DNA of 28,453 nt from a virus, in the IMG/VR virus record IMGVR_UViG_3300013126_000184, positions 1-28,453 of that record, one strand, 5' to 3'. The notes under the pieces were generated by a model. The model was given only the letters and a program-made list of their open reading frames with translations, ran no database searches and was not told the origin of the DNA. Shown in pieces: positions 22,393 to 28,453 of this stretch; position 1 is the first letter of the stretch, and each line of letters opens with the position of its first letter. The translations under genes were made by a program, and so were the position numbers.

Positions 22393-22586
22393 TATTCACC
22401 TTTAAGTCTTTTAACCAATATTTTATTAGCTCTATCAAATCGTTGTTCTATTTCAACTAATCTGTCGTAATCTTTTATCATTTTTAATTTAATAGCTTCA
22501 TGGTCAGCTTCCATTTGTTTAATCTCAAATAAAATCTCATTATTTGTTTTTGATTCAAATTCGTCTTTTTGTTTAACTTCTTCCAT
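22392..22586 (-). CDS. Small coiled-coil protein in the baseplate operon, 64 aa
   Basis: The protein is almost entirely helical and charged: NNEILFEIKQMEADHEAIKL, then KMIKDYDRLVEIEQRFDRAN, with heptad-like spacing. It lies 11 nt after the 135-aa gene and its stop overlaps the hub ATG (TAATG). A role as a small assembly factor or chaperone for the hub is possible but unproven. It does not resemble a named T4 protein that I can identify. Confidence 0.68.
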   Translation of the reverse strand: MEEVKQKDEFESKTNNEILFEIKQMEADHEAIKLKMIKDYDRLVEIEQRFDRANKILVKRLKGE

Positions 22587-22597
22587 AGTATTAATTT

Positions 22598-23005
22598 TTA
22601 TCTAATTATACCAGAACCAATACCTATTGTTGTTGTAAAACCTTGAGATACAACTGGTGCACCTAAATTACCAACACCAACAGTAGATACTGAGGTTCCT
22701 GGTTGGATTGCTACGTTAACAACTGATTCATATAGTAACGCATCAATTATTTCTTGTATTCTAATTAACTCCATTGATTCTTCAACATTATCACCATCGG
22801 CAAACACGTTACCAACTTGTCTACCAGATTTAGATTGTTTAGAAATAATTCTAGCAGCAATTTCTTTTGCTGATAGGCCTGGTCTTAGAGCACCACCAGT
22901 TAAAATCAAAGGTGGTGGTAATGGTGCTACTGGTGCGTTTGGTATAGCAAACGCTGTTGTAATAATGTTTATAACACCAGTAATTGTAGATATATCAAAC
23001 TTCAC
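22598..23005 (-). CDS. Conserved tail/baseplate-region protein, 135 aa
   Basis: The start is a GTG at 23005 that forms a GTGA overlap with the stop of the upstream gene, which favours coupled translation. The N-terminus is hydrophobic and Pro-rich (IITTAFAIPNAPVAPLPPPL). It is followed by LSAKEIAARIISKQSKSGRQ and an acidic helix MELIRIQEIIDALLYESVVN. The C-terminus is Gly/Val/Thr-rich with no charged residues. This layout suggests a small structural protein. Position directly before the hub genes supports a baseplate role. Confidence 0.7.
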   Translation of the reverse strand: MKFDISTITGVINIITTAFAIPNAPVAPLPPPLILTGGALRPGLSAKEIAARIISKQSKSGRQVGNVFADGDNVEESMELIRIQEIIDALLYESVVNVAIQPGTSVSTVGVGNLGAPVVSQGFTTTIGIGSGIIR

Positions 23006-24432
23006 ATTAATCCTTTTATAGTATTAAGAGCTACTGGTGGTATCCCAACTAAACTTAGCATTTGCAATTTTGTGAATAAACCTTTTTCTACCGCTTTTTT
23101 AATAGCCCATTCAGTAACTAGTTCTTGTATTCTTTTCATTGCAATCGCTAATAGTATTCTGATAATCATACCAGCAATTCTTTTTATTATTTGTTTAAAA
23201 AGTTTTTTATTCTTTTTAATAAAATCAACCCCATCAACATAAGTTGCTGTTGGTCCATAAACAATTTTGTAATTTATCAAAAATATCATAACAATTTTTG
23301 GTGATAATACTATACCAACAATGACTTTAATTAAGTTATTGATTATTGATAAAAAGAAATTTAATTTAACACTTACTTTATCTGTTGGGTTACCAACTCT
23401 GATAGCACTGGTATTAGCCATGGTTTCTAAACCATTTGCTAGTTTTGCTTTTTTATCTTGTTGTGTTATTGCAGTTGACATTGTTTCAGTAAAAGATGTA
23501 AGTGTTGAAACTGGTACTGAACTATCAATCGTTTCACTAGTTTTAATTTTAACAATACCTCGTTGTCTTTCACTAGAACGTTGTTCTATAACAAGCATTT
23601 CATCGTTTGAAAATTCAAAAAACCCATCACTGCTTGAGTCACCATCTTTTGTGTTGATGTCCTCGTCAACCATTTTATCAATGATTTTATTTATTTTTTC
23701 TTCTTGTTCTAACTGTTTTCTAGTTTTTGAAATACTAAATGAAATTGAACCAAAAATAATCTCTACTATTCTACTAACAATGTTATCAATATTAAACAAT
23801 GTTAATGAATCTATAAAATTATTATTTAGGTCATTAAGTGTTTTTGTATTATAAGTTGAATTAGCTTTGATGGTTAAACTATTGTTTGGTCTAGTTGATG
23901 TACCTATTGAATTGAAAGTAATATCAAACATGTTTTTCCATGTATAAGTAGTACCGTCAGCTTGTATCACACCAGCTAAAAATGTATTAAAATCAGTTGA
24001 ATCAGTAAGAGTTGGAGTGACATCGTTATATAATAATTTACCGACTGGTGAGTCTGGTTTTATTTTAAACAAATTAATGAAATCTATTTTTTTAACTTCT
24101 ATTACAATACCACCACCAGTTGATTTGATGAAGTCTGGTAGACTAGGATTAACACCACAACTAACAATTGATTTTAATTCGGTTTTAAGGGCTTTTTTAA
24201 TATCTTTCTCAATCTTACCCAAAGAGTTTGTGATAATCTCTACAATCGCATTTACTAGCGCAATAGTTCCTATTAAAGATATAATAATATCCGTTAAGAA
24301 ATTAATAACATCTCCTTTATTATTAACCGATGAGAATGATGACTTATCCTTAAATTTAGGTAAGCCACTAGTTGCGGTTTTTAATGCGGCAATTTGACCA
24401 AAAACTTTTTTCTTACTATCAACTACTGACAT
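23002..24432 (-). CDS. Large conserved tail-region protein with hydrophobic segments, 476 aa
   Basis: The gene starts 2 nt after the 130-aa gene. Hydrophobic segments occur at about 44-68 (VINFLTDIIISLIGTIALVN) and 360-385 (FFLSIINNLIKVIVGIVLSP, then IVMIFLI). Another lies near 415-430 (IAGMIIRILLAIAM). These could insert in a membrane or pack in the tail lumen, as in tape-measure or hub proteins. Other landmarks are the N-terminal SVVDSKKKVFGQIAALKTAT, CGVNPSLPDF, and KLLYNDVTPTLTDSTDFNTF. I recall similar proteins in distant T4-like phages with unknown function. A tape-measure or baseplate-hub analogue is possible, although the length is short for a tape measure. Confidence 0.68.
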   Translation of the reverse strand: MSVVDSKKKVFGQIAALKTATSGLPKFKDKSSFSSVNNKGDVINFLTDIIISLIGTIALVNAIVEIITNSLGKIEKDIKKALKTELKSIVSCGVNPSLPDFIKSTGGGIVIEVKKIDFINLFKIKPDSPVGKLLYNDVTPTLTDSTDFNTFLAGVIQADGTTYTWKNMFDITFNSIGTSTRPNNSLTIKANSTYNTKTLNDLNNNFIDSLTLFNIDNIVSRIVEIIFGSISFSISKTRKQLEQEEKINKIIDKMVDEDINTKDGDSSSDGFFEFSNDEMLVIEQRSSERQRGIVKIKTSETIDSSVPVSTLTSFTETMSTAITQQDKKAKLANGLETMANTSAIRVGNPTDKVSVKLNFFLSIINNLIKVIVGIVLSPKIVMIFLINYKIVYGPTATYVDGVDFIKKNKKLFKQIIKRIAGMIIRILLAIAMKRIQELVTEWAIKKAVEKGLFTKLQMLSLVGIPPVALNTIKGLM

Positions 24433-24434
24433 GG

Positions 24435-24827
24435 TTAATCAATTTCGTTTTCTAAATCATTTTCAACATTATTATTTTTAATCATCTCTCTAATAGATTT
24501 GAAATCGTTTAAAGATGCAGCACCATTAGTTCTTTCACTAATAGCTGCTTCAGCATCACCACGACTTTTAATAATATCGCTTTGTAATTTAGCTAATTCT
24601 AGTTTGATTCTAATTGCCGAATCTTTAACTTTTAATAAGTTACCTTTTTCTTTAGCAATTTTAGTCAAATCGTCAACATCTACTGGTACAGCACTAGCAG
24701 ATAGCTCATTAATAGTTCTTTGAGCATCATTTATTTGTAAACAAGCATCATTATAGGTTTCTTGCATTAACCCTTCTAATGATTCAGAGTTGTTTACTTT
24801 TACGTCTTGTTTCTTTTTTCTTGGCAT
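24435..24827 (-). CDS. Coiled-coil phage protein, 130 aa; possible small terminase
   Basis: This is the first gene of a late minus-strand operon, with a TATTTAT element 16 nt upstream. The N-terminus is basic (MPRKKKQDVKV), followed by long helices (TYNDACLQINDAQRTINELS, then DDLTKIAKEKGNLLKVKDSA and IRIKLELAKLQSDIIKSRGD), and an acidic C-terminus. Size and a helix-hairpin layout resemble small terminase subunits of T4-like phages (gp16), but sequence evidence is weak and its neighbours are tail genes. An alternative is a tail-assembly chaperone. I list it as unassigned. Confidence 0.65.
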   Translation of the reverse strand: MPRKKKQDVKVNNSESLEGLMQETYNDACLQINDAQRTINELSASAVPVDVDDLTKIAKEKGNLLKVKDSAIRIKLELAKLQSDIIKSRGDAEAAISERTNGAASLNDFKSIREMIKNNNVENDLENEID

Positions 24828-24843
24828 GATTTCTAGTTTTACT

Positions 24844-24850
24844 ATAAATA
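24844..24850 (-). promoter_or_regulatory. Candidate late promoter element TATTTAT for the tail operon
   Basis: On the minus strand GGTATTTATAGTAAAA places TATTTAT 16 nt before the ATG at 24827. It would drive the operon 24827 to 21394. Confidence 0.6.
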
Positions 24851-24881
24851 CCTAATAATACGGTTTTATTGCAAATTTTAT

Positions 24882-25607
24882 CTACAAACCATGGTTTTTT
24901 AGTACCTCGTAAAGTTCTTTAAACCTTTTCATCGCTAACCTAATATCTTTAGTTGATAGGTTAGTGTAATTTCTCATGGTTTCTAGCACTGAATTTTTAT
25001 TATACTTTGAACCCCCGTCCATCGAGTCAAATGCTGTTTCCCAATTATCTAAAATGTCAATTAATGCGTAACCTACTTTTTTTTCGTTATCACTTAACCT
25101 CTTTTTGACTGGTAAATCTTCATCATCTAACTCTTCTCTTATGCCATCACATAATGATTTAATAAAATCATCCATTGATGTAGTTTCGTTGTCTATAACA
25201 TAAGTTAAATCTGGTCGTTCTTCCAAATTGTCAGACATATCTTCGTATGATGTTGTCTGTTTCATATGTTTTTCGTCTTTAATAAGTAATCCTAAAATAT
25301 AATTTTTACTTATTGTCCCAAAATATGAATAAGCTTTTTTCCCTCGTCCTCTTTCAAACTTATGTACTTTTGTCATAAGAAAGGAGACCGTATCGCTATG
25401 CAGCTCTTCAAACGTCTCCCCTTTCCTATATAATTTGTACCTTCTAATAATCGATTCTATCATTTTATCGAGTGGAGCTTTTAACCACTCGTTAAAAATT
25501 AGATTCCTTTCTGCTTCGTCTTCTGACTCTAAAAAATTAATAACGGCTTCTTCTTCATTTGGACCAAAATACATATCGTTTTTTCTTTTGCGTCCTCGTT
25601 TATTCAC
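24882..25607 (-). CDS. Late-transcription sigma factor (T4 gp55-like)
   Basis: The product would redirect host RNA polymerase to late phage promoters. Residues 13-60 (YFGPNEEEAVINFLE, then FNEWLKAPLDKMIESIIRRY) match the start of phage sigma factors of the gp55 group. A sigma region 2-like segment follows: FEELHSDTVSFLMTKVHKFE (66-85), then KKAYSYFGTISKNYILGLLI (90-109), the part that recognises the -10 element. The rest is acidic and less conserved, and the C-terminal helices (STKDIRLAMKRFKELYEVLK) may contact other factors. At 241 residues it is longer than T4 gp55 (185). The start is a GTG at 25607; an ATG 11 codons later is an alternative. It is the natural candidate to read the TATTTAT elements. 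Confidence 0.8.
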   Translation of the reverse strand: MNKRGRKRKNDMYFGPNEEEAVINFLESEDEAERNLIFNEWLKAPLDKMIESIIRRYKLYRKGETFEELHSDTVSFLMTKVHKFERGRGKKAYSYFGTISKNYILGLLIKDEKHMKQTTSYEDMSDNLEERPDLTYVIDNETTSMDDFIKSLCDGIREELDDEDLPVKKRLSDNEKKVGYALIDILDNWETAFDSMDGGSKYNKNSVLETMRNYTNLSTKDIRLAMKRFKELYEVLKNHGL

Positions 25608-25619
25608 CTTTTATTAATA

Positions 25620-26408
25620 TTAAGCTTCATATGTTATTTTTCTATCGTTAGGGAAATAATACTCTTTTTTAGCTTGTGCTAACCACCATTTAGCCTCTGC
25701 TGGGTCTAAGGTTTCTTTATAACTAGCGAATAAAGAGCCACTTCTTTGATTTATATGTTTGTAACCAAATCTTGGTATAACCATTACTCTAGCATCTTTG
25801 AATGTCATACGTAACAAGAACTCATAAATGAAAGTTAATTTGATACTAGGTTTAAAGCCACCAAATTCTTCATAAATCGATTTTTTCATCACGATACCAT
25901 CAATATTAAAGTTCTGGTATGCTAACAATGCGTTGTTATCTAAAATACCTAATTCATCAGAGAAACTTTGAGCCCAAACAGCTTCATTTGTGAACCCTAA
26001 AAATTGATTGTTTGAGTCAACATCGATTATAATTGGCATAAAGATATCTACATTAGTGTGAGCTTTTTTGTACTCAACAACATTTTTAAACCAAATTTTA
26101 GCGTATTCATCATCAAATTCTAATATTGAGAACCATTCTGATTTACATACTGAAACACCGTAGTTAATTTGTGTTGCAAAATCAGTTTCACCATCGTTTT
26201 CAGCGATAACCACAATCTTTTTTAAATCACCAAAATCAGCAGCTTTAACTGTTTTGGCTGTTTCACTTCCTTTAGGTACAACAACTATCAGTTCATCTGG
26301 TCTAACCGTTTGGTCAGCAACACTCTGTACTGCGTTATTGAATAAAATTTTTGTTTCTTCGTTCAATTCATGAACTGGTATAATAACCGAAATATTTGTT
26401 TTTTCCAT
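25620..26408 (-). CDS. Glycosyltransferase, GT-A fold (family 2-like)
   Basis: The N-terminus is typical of family 2 enzymes: ISVIIPVHELNEE (6-18), then NNAVQSVADQTVRPDELIVV. A later SEWFSILEFDDEYAKIWF (about 90-107) contains the acidic D-D pair at the position of the metal-binding DxD. The acceptor half (NIDGIVMKKSIYEEFGGFKP) is also characteristic. The enzyme would transfer a sugar from a nucleotide donor to an unknown acceptor: modified phage DNA, a virion protein or a host surface glycan. It follows a second glycosyltransferase after 16 nt and precedes the sigma factor by 12 nt, so the three are probably co-transcribed. Confidence 0.85.
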   Translation of the reverse strand: MEKTNISVIIPVHELNEETKILFNNAVQSVADQTVRPDELIVVVPKGSETAKTVKAADFGDLKKIVVIAENDGETDFATQINYGVSVCKSEWFSILEFDDEYAKIWFKNVVEYKKAHTNVDIFMPIIIDVDSNNQFLGFTNEAVWAQSFSDELGILDNNALLAYQNFNIDGIVMKKSIYEEFGGFKPSIKLTFIYEFLLRMTFKDARVMVIPRFGYKHINQRSGSLFASYKETLDPAEAKWWLAQAKKEYYFPNDRKITYEA

Positions 26409-26424
26409 TTTTATAATGTTTTAA

Positions 26425-27579
26425 TTAAGCGTTAGTCGTTTCTAATTCTTTTTGAGCGTTTTCTAAAGTTTCTAAAGAAATTCTCATTTCATTAATTCTA
26501 TTTTCAAGCATCGTTGAGTAAGCTGCAATTGCTTTTTCAACTTGTTTTTCTGATGTGTATGAACCTTTAGTTTCATTTATAGCATCAGTTAAATCACTAG
26601 GAACTGAATCTTCTAACCAAACTTTTAAATAAGTTGCAATTAGTTCTGGGATGTTTAATGTAGTGTTAGTCCAAACACCATTTTGTTTTATGATAACATT
26701 TCCGTCAGCATCAACATTTTCCATCCATTCTGGAATCATGTTAGGCATTTTACCAATAACTGGGGTGTTACATTCAATAGCTTCTAATGGGAATGTACCA
26801 AATCCAGATTGGTCATCAACCCATACAGCTAAACAAGATTTAGCTAATTCATTAGCAAATTGTTGTCTAGGTAAACCTCTCAACTCTTTAAATGTAATCC
26901 ATTTATAGATTGGGAATTGTAAATAAAATGATTTAGCGATTTTAGCAGCGTCACCTTGGTTTCTTGTTAATATCGAAACAACTGGAATTTTAGGTTTTTC
27001 GCTGTCTTTAAAGTAAGATGGGATTGATACTGGGACAACATGTGTGTTGATAGATGGGAATAAAGTTTTCAAGTAATTAGCTTGTTTATCTGACGTTGTA
27101 ATAACGTCATTGAAACCGTAATCAACATTCCATCTTTTACCGATTTGTAATAATTCTAATAAGTAGTCGTAACTTTGTGAGAAAACAACTTTTTTACATG
27201 GAAAAGTTTTAACTTGGTCCATAATATTAGAGAAGATTTCTGGGATAACAATAAAATCAGCTGGGCTAATATTTAATTGTTGACCTTCAATCGATACGTG
27301 TGGTAATGAAGCGTATTCTTCACCTAACCAATCAGCAATACCGTTACCTTCTTGGTCACCTCTTAATTTGTAATCATTTTTTTCGTGTAGGATTGAAGCT
27401 TTGAAACCCAAATCATTTAAAATTTTAACATGCTCGTAAATGTTTGCAATACCAGCAGTTGGGTTACCTTTTGTATCCAACGTAAAAAAGTATAAATTAA
27501 AATCTTTTGATTCTAATTTTGCTAGAACTTCTTTAACTTGTTTAATTTGTTCTGCTACTTGTTTTTTTTGTTCTTCCAT
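26425..27579 (-). CDS. Glycosyltransferase, GT-B fold (family 4-like)
   Basis: The N-terminal Rossmann-like half starts FNLYFFTLDTKGNPTAGIAN, then YEHVKILNDLGFKASILHEK, typical of GT-B enzymes. The C-terminal donor domain shows IPVVSILTRNQGDAAKIAKS and the motif DDQSGFGTFPLEAIECNTPV, equivalent to the E-x7-E region that binds the nucleotide sugar. The C-terminal 50 residues form a charged coiled coil (TMLENRINEMRISLETLENA), as does the N-terminal 20, which is not part of the fold and may mediate oligomerisation. It acts with the neighbouring GT-A enzyme by inference. Acceptor and sugar are unknown. Confidence 0.82.
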   Translation of the reverse strand: MEEQKKQVAEQIKQVKEVLAKLESKDFNLYFFTLDTKGNPTAGIANIYEHVKILNDLGFKASILHEKNDYKLRGDQEGNGIADWLGEEYASLPHVSIEGQQLNISPADFIVIPEIFSNIMDQVKTFPCKKVVFSQSYDYLLELLQIGKRWNVDYGFNDVITTSDKQANYLKTLFPSINTHVVPVSIPSYFKDSEKPKIPVVSILTRNQGDAAKIAKSFYLQFPIYKWITFKELRGLPRQQFANELAKSCLAVWVDDQSGFGTFPLEAIECNTPVIGKMPNMIPEWMENVDADGNVIIKQNGVWTNTTLNIPELIATYLKVWLEDSVPSDLTDAINETKGSYTSEKQVEKAIAAYSTMLENRINEMRISLETLENAQKELETTNA

Positions 27580-27606
27580 TTTGTTTTATTATTTAATATT
27601 ATAATG

Positions 27607-27966
27607 TTATTCTTGTTCTTTTAATATTCCGTAATTATAAAGTGTATTAAATGCTATTTTGTAAGATAATGATGTTTTTTCTAAAGCTCTATCAGCACCC
27701 AATGTATCGTCATCTGTTTCTTCAGTGCCATCCATTAATATTTCTATCATTAATCTAACCATTTCATATTTGGCACCATCGATTTCACGACCTCGTTCTC
27801 TAGTAACTTCAGTTATTTCACTACCAGTCATTTTGCCTTCAGCATCTAAATATGCTTTTTCTTCACGGTCAACCACTTTATCTGTTGGTTCTGCACCAAC
27901 TGGTTTTATTGTTTTTTCTAACGCATCCAAATCTATGTAATAGATGCTACCACCGAATTCAATCAT
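27607..27966 (-). CDS. Conserved hypothetical phage protein, 119 aa
   Basis: It starts 1 nt after the upstream gene's stop, so it is coupled to it. The N-terminus is MIEFGGSIYYIDLDALEKTI; the centre is acidic and charged (REEKAYLDAEGKMTGSEITE); the C-terminus is helical (KTSLSYKIAFNTLYNYGILK). There is no metal-binding, nucleotide-binding or membrane motif. I recall this type of short protein from T4-like phages without a known function. Confidence 0.7.
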   Translation of the reverse strand: MIEFGGSIYYIDLDALEKTIKPVGAEPTDKVVDREEKAYLDAEGKMTGSEITEVTRERGREIDGAKYEMVRLMIEILMDGTEETDDDTLGADRALEKTSLSYKIAFNTLYNYGILKEQE

Positions 27967-27967
27967 A

Positions 27968-28453
27968 TTAGTTTAGTTCTTCGTAAGATGTTATTTTAGT
28001 ATTCAATATTTTTTCACGCAACTCTTCATCTCGTATAAAGTCTAAGATTGAGTCGATTTCGTAATCAGATGGCGTGGTTTTATTATAAGATGCGTTAACT
28101 TTAACGCTTATTTTACCAGAAGGTTTTGAATCGAGAGTTTGTGGATTTGCAGTAATCAATACATCAACGTCATCCCATTTATCAGCATATGTTGTCACAA
28201 ATTTTAAATTTGTTGCACGACAACCAGTTTTAGATAAAAAGAAAAATGTTGATGGAATACTTTTTTCCACTTCTCTACTAATTAGAACGATTTCATGTTC
28301 ACCGTCATCAGCGATTTCCGTTAAAAAAGAATTAAAATGGTTCATTAGACCATCTGACAATTGGTCAGCGTGACCAAAAATTTCTAGAGGGGCTTCTAAA
28401 TATAGAAACCTATTAAGTTTGTTAGTGTCTTCAAACTCAAAATGGTTGATTAA
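27968..28453 (-). CDS. 5'-truncated phage protein, possible HAD-like phosphatase
   Basis: The frame stays open across the right edge of the window, so the start lies outside; a TTG at 28360 is not a credible start. About 161 residues are visible. The pattern FLYLEAPLEIFGHADQ, then EIVLISREVEKSIPSTFFFL, then SKTGCRATNLKFVTTYADKW and DVDVLITANPQTLDSKPSGK is a repeated beta-alpha arrangement. It recalls HAD-type phosphatases or 5'-nucleotidases of T4-like phages, with S/T and K positions compatible with motifs II and III, but motif I (DxD) would lie off the window. The fold assignment is tentative. Confidence 0.6.
   Translation of the reverse strand, partial: LINHFEFEDTNKLNRFLYLEAPLEIFGHADQLSDGLMNHFNSFLTEIADDGEHEIVLISREVEKSIPSTFFFLSKTGCRATNLKFVTTYADKWDDVDVLITANPQTLDSKPSGKISVKVNASYNKTTPSDYEIDSILDFIRDEELREKILNTKITSYEELN

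Noticed and set aside
23321-23854. 177-aa plus-strand frame inside the tail operon
   Set aside because: It is fully antisense to the 476-aa tail protein, has no A-rich leader, and shows no recognisable pattern; the same applies to the frame at 24017-24397.
28351-28360. TTG at 28360 as the start of the rightmost gene
   Set aside because: The frame remains open without a stop to the window edge, with protein-like sequence upstream, so the gene simply begins outside the window.
1-28453. CRISPR array, insertion sequence, integrase or attachment site
   Set aside because: I saw no regularly spaced repeats, transposase, recombinase or duplicated att-like ends; the only mobile gene seen is the homing endonuclease.

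Overview
The window is a 28.5 kb piece of a T4-like (myovirus) phage genome with a strongly AT-rich, compact, almost fully coding layout. The T4-type head module is recognisable in the usual order: large terminase, portal, prohead protease, acidic scaffold, major capsid protein. A gp5-like baseplate hub, a gp55-like late sigma factor, two glycosyltransferases and the 3' end of thymidylate synthase (thyA) complete the picture. Ribosome binding sites of the Shine-Dalgarno type are absent; starts are instead preceded by A-rich leaders. A TTTG-N20-TACATTTG site precedes one small gene. Both traits point to a host in the Bacteroidota. The host assignment is an inference.

Plus strand, 1-17816: the thyA 3' end and a small gene end at a terminator (507-537). 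A module of six or seven conserved but unnamed phage proteins follows (567-7593). It includes a two-part gene that needs a -1 frameshift at an A10 run, with EF-hand loops in its first part; a 7-cysteine protein; and a cupin plus Cys-rich composite. After a second hairpin come terL (7703-9463), a 78-aa gene, portal (9759-11792), two unknown genes, a terminator, protease (13188-13910), scaffold (14018-15301), capsid (15332-17170), a strong terminator with a GCAA loop, and a possible acetyltransferase (17244-17816).

Minus strand, 17819-28453: read in the direction of transcription (right to left) the genes are a 5'-truncated gene, a 119-aa unknown, a GT-B and a GT-A glycosyltransferase, the sigma factor, and then a tail/baseplate operon (24827 to 21394). 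After these come a large surface-type protein (21360 to 19957), a zinc-ribbon protein (19817 to 18954) and a 63-aa gene (18010 to 17819). The only plus-strand gene in this half is a LAGLIDADG homing endonuclease (18171-18953).

Regulation: ten gene starts are preceded by a TATTTAT (once TATTTCA) element in coding orientation, usually 12-20 nt before the ATG. The genes concerned are mostly head and tail genes, so this is a candidate late promoter read by the gp55-like sigma factor encoded here. It is the reverse complement of the classical T4 TATAAATA element.

The most interesting locus is the endonuclease insertion. On the far side of the endonuclease from the intact zinc-ribbon gene lies an orphan reading-frame end (KSQIFCGQCGTKA, stop), followed by a minus-strand terminator. 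It matches the C-terminus of the intact gene (KGHKYCSQCGGKV, stop). The simplest reading is that the endonuclease landed in the 3' end of the zinc-ribbon gene and brought a replacement C-terminus, leaving the original tail and terminator stranded.
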